Shown: positions 1-9,700, numbered from the stretch's first letter. The stretch: 54,337 nucleotides of DNA from Phycisphaerales bacterium (GCA_013360675.1 JABWBB010000013.1:1-54337); one strand, 5' to 3'. Notes: generated by a model not told the origin, from the sequence alone. A program made the numbers and translations.

Positions 1-660
1 ACGCTGCGGCGCTACGCCGAGATCCTCGAGGGCACGCCCGCGCCATCGAGCACCGACGTCAGCCCGGCGCGGGGTTTGACGGACCTGGCGCTGCGCCGTG
101 GGCGCGAGCATCGCCGCATGTATGTCTGGACCGCCGCCGCGCTGTGCGTCGCCGCGGGCGTGGTGACGATGATGGGCATCGGGCTGCGCCGCCAGGCGGA
201 ACACGCGTTGACGCAGGCCTCGCAGTGGGATGCGGCGTGGCGCGCGCGGGTGACGACGACGCTGCCCGACATGATCCTCCAGCGCCCGGGTGTCTCCCCG
301 CTGACGCTGCTGCGGAGCGAGCTGGAAAACCGCGAACGACGCACGCGTCGCCCCGAGAAGGCCGAGCCCGCGATGCCGATTTTGAGCGAGCTCGAAACGC
401 TTTCGTTCGTCATCGGCAACCCGGAATACACGCTCGAATCGATCGAGCTCGACACCAAGGGCATCAACCGCCTGCGCGTGGTGACCGCCGACGTGCGCGC
501 CGCCGAGGATCTGCTCGAAGCGCTCCGCGGCATCTCGGGCTCGCACATCGGCGCGTGGCGCGACCAGTTCACGCCCAAGCCCGACAAGGACGGCACCCAG
601 CGCGTGCTCGCGAGTTTCAATGGTTCGTGGGTCCGCCCGGCCGAAGGGGGGACGCCATGA
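1..660 (+). CDS. PilM/PilN- or GspL-like pilus/secretion assembly protein, 5' partial
   Basis: The reading frame is open from the first base, so the start lies outside the window and only the last 219 residues are seen. A cytoplasmic arginine-rich stretch leads into one membrane segment at about residues 40-62 of the visible part, followed by a roughly 155-residue extracytoplasmic domain. This bitopic layout, followed by a second bitopic protein and a TPR lipoprotein, matches the PilN/PilO (GspL/GspM) pair that forms the inner-membrane platform of type IV pili or type II secretion. The stop codon overlaps the next gene's start by the ATGA pattern, so the two are translationally coupled. The family call rests on topology and gene order, not on a catalytic motif. 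Confidence 0.6.
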   Translation, partial: TLRRYAEILEGTPAPSSTDVSPARGLTDLALRRGREHRRMYVWTAAALCVAAGVVTMMGIGLRRQAEHALTQASQWDAAWRARVTTTLPDMILQRPGVSPLTLLRSELENRERRTRRPEKAEPAMPILSELETLSFVIGNPEYTLESIELDTKGINRLRVVTADVRAAEDLLEALRGISGSHIGAWRDQFTPKPDKDGTQRVLASFNGSWVRPAEGGTP

Positions 661-1229
661 ACCCCGGGCAGACGCACGCCGCCGAAGATCTGCGGTTCAC
701 GCTCGCCATGGCCGCCGCCCGCACCGCGCGCCGGAATCGCCCGGCCTATCTCGCCTGGTGCGGCGTGCTGCTGCTGGTCGTGGCCGGGCTGTACCTGCTG
801 ATGTCGTACCAGGCGCTGGGGGCGGCCCATGACCGGCTCGAGAGCGCCAAGCGCACCGCCGACGAAGCCTCGAAGATCACGGGCAAGCTCGCCTCGCTGA
901 TCGCCGCCGAGCAGGGCGCCGAAGGTCTTCGCGCTTTCGACCCCGCGCCCAACCTCCGAACCGAGATCGATCGGATCGCGCGTGACGCGGGGTTCAAGGG
1001 CGAGCCGCCCGTCCCGCGCGTCGTGCCCGACCAGGTCCCCGGGGTCAGGGGCATCCTGCGCAAGTTTTCCTACGAAGTGCGCGGGCAGCAGTTGCCCGTG
1101 CTCATGACCTGGATGGATCGCTGCACCAAACAGATCAACGGGCTTGAGGTCTATTCCATCACCCTCACGCCCGAGCCCACGGCGTGGAATCTCAAGGTCA
1201 CCTTCTCCAGGTGGGAACGCGAACAATGA
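657..1229 (+). CDS. PilO/GspM-like inner-membrane protein
   Basis: The protein has 190 residues, with a short cytoplasmic N-terminus, one membrane segment at about residues 30-50, a helical stretch at 55-90 that may be a coiled coil, and a C-terminal domain ending in alternating beta and alpha segments. This is the build of PilO/GspM, which pairs with PilN/GspL in the platform that connects the cytoplasmic motor to the pilus or secretin. It starts inside the stop of the upstream gene (ATGA), and its own TGA overlaps the next ATG in the same way, so three genes form a tight operon. The sequence alone does not decide between pilus and type II secretion. Confidence 0.6.
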   Translation: MNPGQTHAAEDLRFTLAMAAARTARRNRPAYLAWCGVLLLVVAGLYLLMSYQALGAAHDRLESAKRTADEASKITGKLASLIAAEQGAEGLRAFDPAPNLRTEIDRIARDAGFKGEPPVPRVVPDQVPGVRGILRKFSYEVRGQQLPVLMTWMDRCTKQINGLEVYSITLTPEPTAWNLKVTFSRWEREQ

Positions 1230-1846
1230 ACCACACCCGCGCGATGATCCTCGTGGCGGCGATCCTGGGCGGCGCGGGGTGCGCCGCCAAGCCCGCCCAG
1301 CCCCACCAGCCCAAATCCCCCGAGCAGACCACCGCCGGTCGCACGGAAGCCTCACGCCTGTTCGACCTGGGTCGCAAGGCCCAGGAGGCGAAGGACATGG
1401 CCCAGGCCGAGACGCACTATCGCGCCGCCATCGCCGCGAGCCCCGAGTTCGGGGCGGCGTGGAACAACCTGGGCACGGTGCTGCTGGCCCAGGAGAAGTA
1501 CCTCGACGCCGCCGACACCTTCCGTATCGCCGCCGAGAAGAGCCCCACCGACCCCCGCCCGCTCGAGAACCTGGCCTATGTCTACAGCGTGCGCGGGTGG
1601 ACGGGCGAGGCGCTGCGGTATTACGTGGCGGCCCTGGAACGCAGCCCCAACCGCCTGTCGGCGCTGCGCGGGGCCGTCGCGCAGGGCCAGGCCCTGAATG
1701 TCTCGACCGAGGACGCGCTCGAGCGGGCCCGCATGGGCATGCTGATCGAGACCGACGAGGCATGGCGCGGGGTCTTCCAGCGAGAGACCATCCGCATCGA
1801 ACGCGACCTGGCCGAGCGCGACAAGCGCCCCAACACCGCCTCGTGA
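1226..1846 (+). CDS. TPR lipoprotein (PilF-like)
   Basis: This 206-residue protein begins with a hydrophobic signal and a lipobox, LGGAGC, with the lipidated cysteine at residue 19. Two to three tetratricopeptide repeats follow between about residues 45 and 130 (motifs such as AAWNNLGTVLLAQ and PLENLAYVYSVRG). The rest is helical. TPR lipoproteins next to PilN/PilO genes often act like PilF/PilW, the pilotin that helps assemble the outer-membrane secretin; here that role is inferred from position. The ATG lies in the stop of the preceding gene. An upstream in-frame ATG at 1184 would destroy the lipobox arrangement and overlap the upstream gene by 46 bases, so it was not used. Confidence 0.75.
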   Translation: MNHTRAMILVAAILGGAGCAAKPAQPHQPKSPEQTTAGRTEASRLFDLGRKAQEAKDMAQAETHYRAAIAASPEFGAAWNNLGTVLLAQEKYLDAADTFRIAAEKSPTDPRPLENLAYVYSVRGWTGEALRYYVAALERSPNRLSALRGAVAQGQALNVSTEDALERARMGMLIETDEAWRGVFQRETIRIERDLAERDKRPNTAS

Positions 1847-1863
1847 CACGACCCTCGCGTTCC

Positions 1864-1869
1864 TAACCT
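1864..1869 (+). promoter_or_regulatory. -10-like hexamer for leaderless ybaB-like mRNA
   Basis: TAACCT ends 6 bases before the ATG at 1876. No Shine-Dalgarno sequence fits in the gap, so transcription would start at or next to the start codon. Confidence 0.5.
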
Positions 1870-1875
1870 TCACCC

Positions 1876-2247
1876 ATGTTCGACAAGTTCAAGTCGGTGT
1901 CGGCCCTCGCCGGCCTCATGGCCAACCAGGACAAACTCAAGGACTCTGCGCGCAAGATCCGCGAGCAGATGGAATGCACGCAGTTCGAGGGCGTGGGCGG
2001 GCAGGGGGCGGCCCGCGCCTTCGTCACCGGCTCGATGCGCGTGCTCCGCGTCGAACTCTCGCCCGCGCTGCTCAGCGGCATGAACGCCGACCCCCGCACG
2101 CGCGACCTCGCCGCCGGCCTCATCGCCGACGCCGTCAACGACGCGATCGGCCAGGCCCAGGCCCGCCTCAAGGAAACCTTCAACGCGCACGCCAAGGAAC
2201 TGGGCCTGCCCGAAGGGCTGCCCGACCTGGGGAGCCTCCTCTCGTGA
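1876..2247 (+). CDS. YbaB/EbfC-family nucleoid-associated protein
   Basis: This 123-residue protein matches the YbaB/EbfC family in length and layout: a helical N-terminus, a central segment running from GAARAFVTGSMRVLRVELSP to the helix around residues 75-105 (LAAGLIADAVNDAIGQAQAR), and a short tail. Family members are dimers that bind DNA and help organise the nucleoid. The usual partners dnaX and recR are absent; instead the stop overlaps the GTG of a Nudix-like gene (GTGA), which suggests co-translation. The predicted promoter is the TAACCT hexamer just upstream, which would give a leaderless transcript. Confidence 0.85.
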   Translation: MFDKFKSVSALAGLMANQDKLKDSARKIREQMECTQFEGVGGQGAARAFVTGSMRVLRVELSPALLSGMNADPRTRDLAAGLIADAVNDAIGQAQARLKETFNAHAKELGLPEGLPDLGSLLS

Positions 2248-2972
2248 ACGAATCGACGGGGCTGACCCAGATCATCCCCATCGACGCCACCCTCCCGCCC
2301 CGCATCACGCTCCTGCGCGGCGTGGCGCCCGCCCTCTCGCCCGACGCCTTTGCCCGCTGGGCCGTCCTCTGCGCTGCCAACCCGCGCTTCCACGACGGGC
2401 CGATCCTGTCGGTGGTCTCGATCGAACCCGACGCGTCGGAGATCACCGTCCGTCGCGATCGCTACGCGCGCCTCGCCGTTCAGCCCCAGGTGCACACGGG
2501 CGTGCGATTGCTGGGGGTGACGGCGGTGCTGACGGCGAGCGACGCCGCAGGACGCGTTCATGTGCTCCTCGCCCGGCGTGGCGAGCAGGTTCGCCTCTAC
2601 GCGGGGCTCTGGGAACTGGGCCCCAGCGGCGGCGTCGCCTGCCCGGCGGGTGATACGGCCGAGTTGGGCTTCGACGACCTGTTGCGCTCGCTCGCCGACG
2701 AGATCGAAGAAGAAGTTGGGCTCTCCCCGCCCGTGTCGCCCCGTGTCGTCGCAATCGCACGCGATCACCGCGCCATGAGCGACGACGTGGTGATCACCGG
2801 AGACATGGGCTCACTCGAAGCCGCGAGTGAGGCGATGCGAACCAGCGCATGGGAGTATCGCGAGGCGTGCTGGATTCCCCTCGATACGCTGGCCGCCTTC
2901 GACAGTACCAACGAGATCATCGCTCCATCCCGCGGCATCATGCGCCTGCTGGGGTGGATTCCCGGGGCGTGA
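2244..2972 (+). CDS. Nudix-like hydrolase with altered box
   Basis: The protein has 242 residues and starts at a GTG that overlaps the previous stop (GTGA). Residues about 90-165 look like a Nudix fold: strands around LLGVTAVLT and VHVLLARRG, then a glycine-rich turn, then DEIEEEVGL at 152-160. This matches the REUxEExGU part of the Nudix box, except that the conserved arginine is aspartate. The three metal-binding glutamates are kept. Nudix enzymes hydrolyse nucleoside diphosphates linked to another group; the substrate here is unknown. The N-terminal 80 residues are not recognised. The altered residue and the loose first half of the box make this a divergent member. Confidence 0.65.
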   Translation: MNESTGLTQIIPIDATLPPRITLLRGVAPALSPDAFARWAVLCAANPRFHDGPILSVVSIEPDASEITVRRDRYARLAVQPQVHTGVRLLGVTAVLTASDAAGRVHVLLARRGEQVRLYAGLWELGPSGGVACPAGDTAELGFDDLLRSLADEIEEEVGLSPPVSPRVVAIARDHRAMSDDVVITGDMGSLEAASEAMRTSAWEYREACWIPLDTLAAFDSTNEIIAPSRGIMRLLGWIPGA

Positions 2973-2987
2973 GGCAACGCCCGTGGT

Positions 2988-3878
2988 TCAGTTCTTTCGC
3001 GGCACGCGCGTGGGCACGAGGCTGGGCTCGGTCGAGACGGTGCCACCGCCAAAGAGTTGGCGTTCGAGCAGCGATTGATCGCGCCGGTCGGTGATGGGCC
3101 CCTCGGCGTCGCCGCGCAGGAACTGGCGGATCAGGCGCTCGTCGGAGTTCATCGCCAGGGCGTCGGTGTCGGTGGCGAGGCGCAGGCGATCGAAGAACGC
3201 GCGCTCGTCGACCCGCAGCATGCGTCCCTTGTCGAGCATCGCCATGCGGTCGGCGATGGCGAAGGCCGAATCCATCTCGTGCGTGACCACCACGCTCGTC
3301 ACGCCCAGTTTCTTGGTCAGGTCGAGGATCAGGCGGTCGATCTGCGCGCTGGTCACCGGGTCGAGCCCCGCGCTGGGCTCGTCATAAAAAAGGATCTCGG
3401 GGTCGAGCGCCAATGCCCGGGCCAGCCCCGCCCGCTTCTTCATGCCCCCCGAGATCTGCGAGGGATACTTGTCCGCGTGCTCGAGCAGCCCCACGAGTTC
3501 GAGTTTGATCCGCACCTGGATGTCGATGATGTTCGCGTCGAGGTCGGTGTGCTCCTGGATGGGCAACGCCACGTTCTCGAAGAGCGTCATCGAGTTGAAG
3601 AGTGCGCCCGACTGGAACAGGATGCCAAAGCGGCGTCGCAGCGAGTCGCGCCCGTCGGGCGAGAGACGCGACAGGTTCTGCCCCAGCAGCAGCACCTCGC
3701 CCTCGTCGGGAAGAAACGAGCCGATGATCAGGCGCAGCAGCGTCGATTTGCCGCTGCCCGATCCACCCATGATGACCATGGTCTCGCCCGCGTGCACGTC
3801 GAGGTTCACCCCGTCGAGCACGGTCCGCCCGTCGAACCGCTTGGCCACCCCCCTGCATGAGATCACCGGGCTGGCCAT
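2988..3878 (-). CDS. MlaF-like ABC transporter ATPase
   Basis: This 296-residue ATPase has Walker A GGSGSGKST at 38-46, the signature ISGGM at 142-146, Walker B ILFYDEP at 162-168 and the switch histidine at about 200. The MKKRAGLARALALDPEILFY stretch and the GLDPVTSAQID segment are typical of MlaF, the ATPase of the Mla phospholipid carrier between inner and outer membranes. No MlaE permease or MlaD (MCE) gene is present in the window. A C-terminal extension of about 60 residues follows the ATPase core. It lies 10 bases downstream of the DUF4190 gene on the same strand, so the two are probably co-transcribed. Confidence 0.85.
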   Translation of the reverse strand: MASPVISCRGVAKRFDGRTVLDGVNLDVHAGETMVIMGGSGSGKSTLLRLIIGSFLPDEGEVLLLGQNLSRLSPDGRDSLRRRFGILFQSGALFNSMTLFENVALPIQEHTDLDANIIDIQVRIKLELVGLLEHADKYPSQISGGMKKRAGLARALALDPEILFYDEPSAGLDPVTSAQIDRLILDLTKKLGVTSVVVTHEMDSAFAIADRMAMLDKGRMLRVDERAFFDRLRLATDTDALAMNSDERLIRQFLRGDAEGPITDRRDQSLLERQLFGGGTVSTEPSLVPTRVPRKN

Positions 3879-3888
3879 GGCGTGCGCC

Positions 3889-4620
3889 TCAGTTGGCCTT
3901 GGGTTCGAGGTCGACCAGGTAGATCGCGTCGCCCGATCCCTCGGGGACCACGATCATGTTCGTCACCTTGCCAGCCTGATACTCGGGGTTCTGTTCCATC
4001 GGGTTGTTCACGATGAGCAGGGCGGCGTTGCGCGTCGATCCCTGCACATAGAACGGGATGATGCTGCGCCCGGGGTACTGCGACTGCACCTGGGCGCTCG
4101 CGGGCTGCGTGCCCATGATCTTCCCGCCGCGGAACAGGTCCATGAAGTTGCCGTGGAACGTCGCGCCGGGCCCGACGGCGGCCTCGACCTCGTCGGCGAA
4201 CTTCGCCAGCTGCTCGGGCGTGAACGTGCCCGACGATGCGCTGTCCAGCCCGGCCACCACCGCGGCGTGGTCCTTGGCCATCGCCGCCTCGGCCATGCGC
4301 GGGTACGCCTGCAGCACATTGACGGCAACATTCATGCCCACGATGACGAAGATGCCCACCGCCGCACCGATGATCCCGGTGATGAGCCCCGTCAAGGCCA
4401 TCCCCCGGCCCTTGATCCTTCCATCCGAAGAACTGATCGCAACCAGCCCGATCACCCCCAGCAGCACACCCACCACCGAAACGCCCACGCCCACGAAGGG
4501 GATGCAGCAGGCCACCATCCCCAGCAGGCCAAAGATCAGCGCGAAGACCGCCGCCAGGCTGGTGCGCGTTTCGGGGGCGATTCCATACCCGGGCATCGGT
4601 GGGGTGTGCATGGTGCTCAT
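3889..4620 (-). CDS. DUF4190-type membrane protein
   Basis: The 243-residue protein starts with a short proline-rich segment and then two hydrophobic stretches at about residues 20-55 and 65-90. The linker between them, around SSSDGRIKGRGMALTGLITG, is the hallmark of DUF4190. The remaining 150 residues are predicted to lie outside the cytoplasm, with a beta-rich end and no recognised catalytic motif. The start chosen, at 4620, is preceded by TATGCT with a 6-base gap and gives the usual N-terminus; a longer frame upstream is arginine-rich and implausible. It precedes the MlaF-like gene, which hints at a shared envelope role, but none is established. Confidence 0.75.
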   Translation of the reverse strand: MSTMHTPPMPGYGIAPETRTSLAAVFALIFGLLGMVACCIPFVGVGVSVVGVLLGVIGLVAISSSDGRIKGRGMALTGLITGIIGAAVGIFVIVGMNVAVNVLQAYPRMAEAAMAKDHAAVVAGLDSASSGTFTPEQLAKFADEVEAAVGPGATFHGNFMDLFRGGKIMGTQPASAQVQSQYPGRSIIPFYVQGSTRNAALLIVNNPMEQNPEYQAGKVTNMIVVPEGSGDAIYLVDLEPKAN

Positions 4621-4626
4621 GACGCC

Positions 4627-4632
4627 AGCATA
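4627..4632 (-). promoter_or_regulatory. -10-like hexamer for the DUF4190 gene
   Basis: Read on the minus strand, TATGCT ends 6 bases before the ATG at 4620 and there is no Shine-Dalgarno site between them. Confidence 0.5.
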
Positions 4633-4660
4633 GCAGGCACGCCCGGGGTTTGCCGCTGCT

Positions 4661-5806
4661 TTACAGGCTGCCCGACAGGCTTCGTACCGCTTCGATGATG
4701 ATGGCGGCGGCCTCGTCCACGTCATCGGCGGTCGTTTCGCGCGAGAGCGAGAACCGCAGCGAGCCATGCGCAATCCGCTCGGGCACGCCCATGGCCAGCA
4801 GCACGGGGCTGGGCTCGAGCGAGCCCGAACTGCACGCGGCCCCCGCCGAGGCGCACACGCCCCGCTCGCTGAGCATCATCAGTAGGGCCTCGGCCTCGAG
4901 CCCGGGAAAGCCGATGTTGGTCGTATTCCACAGACGTGTCTCGCCCGCGCCATTGACCACCGCCCCGGGACATTCGCGCACGAGGTGTGCTTCGAACTCG
5001 TTGCGCAGCGTGCAGAGCCTGTTCTTGTCAGCCGCATCGGCGAGCCACGCCAGCGCTTCTTCCGCCGCGACCCCGGCCCCGACGATGCCCGGCACGTTCT
5101 CGGTGCCGCCGCGCCGCTCCAGTTCCTGGCTGCCGTGGATCCGCGGGCGCAGGCGCACGCCCGCCCTGACCCACAACGCGCCTACGCCCTTGGGCCCATG
5201 AAACTTGTGGGGCGAGAAGGTCATCGCGTCGGGCCCGTCAGCATCGCTCACGCGCACCGGTTCCTTGCCCACCATCTGCGTGGCGTCGCAGTGGAATACC
5301 GCCCCCGCGCCGCGGCAAGCGTGGGCGATCGCCGCCACGTCCTGGATCGTCCCCGTCTCGTTGTTGGCCCACTGGATCGACACCACCGCGCCGCGTTCGA
5401 GGACGCGGGCCAGGGCCTCGGGGTCAATCCGACCGTCGCGTCCCGCCTCCACCCAGCGCACTTTCGCCTCGCCCTTGCGATCGAGTTCCTTCGCCAGGTC
5501 GCGGATGCTTGCGTGCTCGATGCGCGTCGTGATCAGCACCCGTCCGGGCGAGGTGTCGAGCAGCCCGCGGATGGCCAGGTCGTTCGACTCGGTCCCGCCC
5601 GAGGTGAGGATGAGTTCGCGCGGGGGCGCGCCGACCAGGTCGGCCAGCGAGCGCCGCGCCAACTCGACCTTTGCGCGGACCTCCTGTCCCGGGCGGTGCA
5701 CGCTTGATGGGTTGTGCCACAGGCGGGTCATCGCCTTCGCGCAGGCATCGACCACGCCCGGTGTGGGGCGAGTCGTGGCGTTGTTGTCCAGGTCGATCGT
5801 GCGCAT
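4661..5806 (-). CDS. Cysteine desulfurase (NifS/IscS family)
   Basis: This 381-residue class V aminotransferase opens with the family motif DLDNNATTRPTP. It carries the PLP-stacking histidine in IEHAS (98), the PLP-binding lysine in SPHKFHGPKG (K201) and the persulfide-forming cysteine in AACSSGS (C325). It should take sulfur from L-cysteine for Fe-S cluster or tRNA thiolation. No iscU, nfu or tRNA-thiolation gene is adjacent, so its branch is not decided. The start at 5806 gives the canonical N-terminus. The gene is divergent from the second MlaF-like gene, with 47 bases between starts and a TACAGT hexamer 9 bases upstream of the ATG. Confidence 0.93.
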   Translation of the reverse strand: MRTIDLDNNATTRPTPGVVDACAKAMTRLWHNPSSVHRPGQEVRAKVELARRSLADLVGAPPRELILTSGGTESNDLAIRGLLDTSPGRVLITTRIEHASIRDLAKELDRKGEAKVRWVEAGRDGRIDPEALARVLERGAVVSIQWANNETGTIQDVAAIAHACRGAGAVFHCDATQMVGKEPVRVSDADGPDAMTFSPHKFHGPKGVGALWVRAGVRLRPRIHGSQELERRGGTENVPGIVGAGVAAEEALAWLADAADKNRLCTLRNEFEAHLVRECPGAVVNGAGETRLWNTTNIGFPGLEAEALLMMLSERGVCASAGAACSSGSLEPSPVLLAMGVPERIAHGSLRFSLSRETTADDVDEAAAIIIEAVRSLSGSL

Positions 5807-5815
5807 GAACGCGTC

Positions 5816-5821
5816 ACTGTA
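5816..5821 (-). promoter_or_regulatory. -10-like hexamer for the cysteine desulfurase gene
   Basis: TACAGT on the minus strand, 9 bases before the ATG at 5806, with no ribosome-binding sequence in the gap. Confidence 0.4.
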
Positions 5822-5853
5822 TGGGGGCGTGGCGTGTACCCTACCCCACGCCC

Positions 5854-6693
5854 ATGCCCGCCCCCGAACACCCGCCCGACCCATCGCCCGCAACGCCCGA
5901 CGCGATCGAGCTGCGTGCCGAGGGCGTACGCAAGACCTTTGGCGAGCGCGTCGTGCTCGACGGGATCGACCTCGATGTCATCCGGGGAGAGTTCGTCGCG
6001 ATCGTGGGGGGGTCGGGCAGCGGGAAGACGGTGTTGCTCCATCTGCTCTCGGGGTTGATGCCCGTCAGCGACGGACGCATCTTCGTTGCGGACCACTCGC
6101 GCGACGGGGCGCCTCTGGTCGACTTTGGCCTGCTCGACCACGACCAGGTCGAGGCCGTGCGGATGCACTGGGGCTTTGTCTTCCAGCGCAACGCGCTCTT
6201 CTCGGGCACGGTCTTCGACAACGTCGCCCTGCTGCTGCGCGAGCACACCGACCTCGACGAGAGCCAGATCGACCATCGAGTGCGCACCAGCATCGCCAAC
6301 GTCGCCCTCGACGTGGACGATGTGCTCTTCAAGGACCGCGACAGCCTGTCGGGGGGCATGGCCAAGCGCGTGGCCATCGCCCGGGCCATCGCCATCGATC
6401 CCGCGCTCCTCTTCTACGACGAGCCCACCACGGGGCTCGACCCGGTGATCGGCGCGCACATCCACGACCTGCTCTTCACCATGCACCACCAGCCGGCCCG
6501 GGGCCAGCGCACGCGCACCAGCGTGGTGGTCACCCACGACCGCGACCTGCTCCGCCGCCTGCGCCCGCGCGTGCTCATGCTCCACGAGGGGCGCATCTGC
6601 TTCCTGGGCCCCTACGAAGAGTTCGAGCGACAACGTGAGGGGCCGGCGGCGGAATACATGCGGGCCATGCCCGTCCTGCAGGCTCGTCGCTGA
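5854..6693 (+). CDS. Second MlaF-like ABC ATPase
   Basis: The 279-residue ATPase carries Walker A GGSGSGKTV at 52-60, signature LSGGM at 165-169, Walker B LLFYDE at 185-190 and switch histidine 228. It resembles the first MlaF-like protein (both have an EHTDLD segment and the FYDEP...GLDPV core) but is clearly diverged, so the two are paralogues. No permease or MCE-domain gene is nearby. Only 24 bases separate it from the giant AsmA-like gene on the same strand, which makes a functional link likely. The ATG at 5854 is preferred to one at 5821, because TACCCT at 5837-5842 looks like the -10 element and the extra residues are not conserved-looking. Confidence 0.85.
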   Translation: MPAPEHPPDPSPATPDAIELRAEGVRKTFGERVVLDGIDLDVIRGEFVAIVGGSGSGKTVLLHLLSGLMPVSDGRIFVADHSRDGAPLVDFGLLDHDQVEAVRMHWGFVFQRNALFSGTVFDNVALLLREHTDLDESQIDHRVRTSIANVALDVDDVLFKDRDSLSGGMAKRVAIARAIAIDPALLFYDEPTTGLDPVIGAHIHDLLFTMHHQPARGQRTRTSVVVTHDRDLLRRLRPRVLMLHEGRICFLGPYEEFERQREGPAAEYMRAMPVLQARR

Positions 6694-6717
6694 CGCCGCG
6701 GTTCTCGTAGAATCCCC

Positions 6718-9700
6718 GTGGAACGCATGGGCCACAACCCGAGCCAAGCCGTTGACTGGTCCCCGCCGCGCCTGCGTCGGCGGCGGACGCGCTGGCTTCG
6801 CTGGTGTCTCATCCTGCTCGCCCTGTTCGCCGGGGCCTACCTGCTGGCGACGCGATCGTTCCTCACACGCTGGGTCGTCATGTCGCGCATCGGGGCGGCG
6901 GTGGGGGGCGAGGCCAGCGCCCAGCGCGTCCACATCGATCCCTCGGGAACCTTCGAACTCGTCGGCCTCGAGGTCCGCGCGCCGGGCGTCGCGGGCGAGG
7001 GCGGCGTGGTGCTGGCGTGCGAACGCATCGACGGACGCACCGATTTCTGGCGCCTCATGCTCGGCGATGTCCGGTTCTATTCGCTGGCCATCGCGCGGCC
7101 GCTCATCCGCATCAGCCAGGACGCCGACACCTCGCGCCTCAACTGGGCCCTGCTCACACCCGAGGCCGCCGGCGCGGGCAAGGCGCCCAGCGTCCTGCCC
7201 CAGGTCACGGTGGTCGATGGCGCGATCGAGCTGGGCGAGCACCGTTCGCGAGAGTCCGTCGCCTACGCCACGCTGCGACGCATCCCCATCAGCGGCGTGG
7301 TCGAGCGAGCCCCCAACGACGCGGGCACCTCCATCATCACCTTCCGTCAGGGGGAATCCGACGATGCCCCCATCATCCAGGGCCATCTCTCGCGCGAATC
7401 GCTCGCGCTCACCATGCGCGGCGTTGAGTTCCAGGCCTGGCCCCCCGAGGCCGTCCCCCTCCCCATGCGCGACCTCTACCAGCGCATGAACCTGCAGGGC
7501 CGCGTCTCGGATACCACCTTCACCTATGACTTCAAGGGCGGCGTGTCGGCGCGTCTCGGGCTGGCCGACGTCGCCGTCTCGCTCCCGCTCACCGAGCGCC
7601 CCGAGACCAACGGCGACGGGGTCCCCCTGCCCGGGCAGGCCCCCAACGACCGCTGGCTCCGCCTCGAGAAGGTCAACGGCGAACTGGCCATTGTCGACAA
7701 CAGCGTCCGCGCCACGATCAAGGGCCTGGCCGAGGAACTCCCCTGCGAGGTTTCCTTCCACATGGAGGGCACCCGCGCCGACGCCCCCTTCACCGCGACG
7801 CTCGCCAGCCGCGGCTTTCGCATGGGCAAGAACCCGGTGCTGCTGCGCTACGCGCACGGGCTGGCCCGCTATCGCCTGCGCCAGTTCTCCGACCCCACCG
7901 GGCTGGTCGACGCCGAGGTGACCGTCACGCGCGCCCCGCCCGTGAACGGCATTCCCGGCCCCGTCTCGGTGACGGGCCTGGTCCGCATGCGCGATGGCGC
8001 CGCCTCGTTCCACCGGTTCCCGTATCGCTTCGAGCATGTCTCGGGCGAGGTGGCATTCACCGACACGCGCCTGGACATTCGCAAGGTGGAGGGCGTGGCC
8101 CCCACGGGCGCGCGTCTGCATGCCACGGGCTGGATCTCGCCGCTCAACAACGACCCGGCGATGGAGATCCGCGTGCGGGTGACGGGCATCCCCTACGACG
8201 ACGCGCTCGAGGCGGGGATGCTCCACCGACGCAAGGCCCTCGACGCGGTCTTCAACCGCCCGCGCTACCAGGAACTGCTCGCCAAGGGGCTCATCGCAAC
8301 GCCCGCGCAGCACGCCAGCGCCGCGGCGTGGCTTGCCTCGCGCGACGAGGCCGACGATTCCGTCGAAGCCGCCAACGCCCGCGCCACGCTGCAGCGACCC
8401 GTCTTTGAACTGGGCGGCATCTCCAACGTCGAGGTCGTCGTGACCCGCGAAGAAGGCCCCGAGTCCATCTGGCACGACACCATCACCATCGAGATCCCCA
8501 AGGCCGGCGTCCTTCCCGAACGCGTCCCCCTCCCCCTGCTGGGCGAGAACATCGTCATCGTCAAGACCGACGAGGACGCTACCGTCCGCGGCGGGCTCTA
8601 TCGTGGGCTGCGCGGCGGCACCGCCCAGATCGAGGCCCGCGTCGATCTCGAATCCCTGCTCGACCCTCATGCCATCTTCGTCCCCGAGGTGCGCGTCGAG
8701 GCCCGCGCCGTGCCCATCGACGATCTGCTGCTCAACGCCATCCCTCCCACCCCGCGCAGCCTGGGCGAGGGGCGCTCCATCGGCGACATGCTCACGCGCC
8801 TTGGTCTCGACGGCCGCGCGGATATCGACGCCAGCGTCGCGATCAACGCCGCGGGCGACGACGCCGACTATCGCGTGCACGTAGTGGTCGCGGGCGTGCA
8901 GGCCTCGCCCCGCGCGCCCGATGGCCCGCCGCGATTGCACATCCGCGACCTGGCCGGGCAGGTCACCATCGACCAGGATCGCCTCGACGTCACCCTCGCG
9001 GGCGATCTGATCCTGCCCGACGCGACGACCCCGCGCGACGTGGGCGATGCCACGCTCAGCGCGGCCCTGCGTTTTCCCGCGGGCGACGACCCCGGCACGA
9101 CCAGCGTCAGCGCCCAGGTGAAGGGGCTCGATCTGGCCGTCCCCGTGGAAGACGTCGTGGGCATCATCGCCCCCGAGGCGGGCGGCGCGATCGCCGACCT
9201 GCGCTCGACGCACACGCCCACGGGTGTGATCGACCTCATTGCCCTGGTCGAGGGCGCCCAGTCGCTGCGCGTCACCGCGCGGGCCTCGAACGCGCGCAAC
9301 GCCGAGTTCGGCGTAACGCCGGGGCGCGTCCGCGTCAATACCGAGCGCGGCGATGTGGTCGTCCGCCCGGGAACCCCCGAGACACCAGGCTCGATCACCT
9401 TCGAGAACGTGCACGCCCGCGTCGCCGGCGACGGCCAGGAGGACGGCCAGCTCACGCTGAGCGGCGCGATCCGCCTCGACGCCGCCCCCGATCCATCGCT
9501 CGCACCGCTGAGCGTTTCCATGCAGGGGGCACGGTTCGAATCGGGCCTGGTCCGCGCGGTGCTGGGCGCGGGGGCGGGCGAGCGAGCGGTCTCGCTGCTC
9601 GCGAGTGTCAGCCCGCGAGGGCGGTTCGATCTTGATGCCTCGCTCACACCCACGCCCGGCGCATGGCAAGCTTCGGGCGTGCTTTATCCGCGCACCCTCA

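Noticed and set aside
12..1763. A 583-codon minus-strand frame over the pilus genes.
   Set aside because: It is antisense to the coupled PilN/PilO/TPR genes and has Arg/Pro/Ser-rich sequence.
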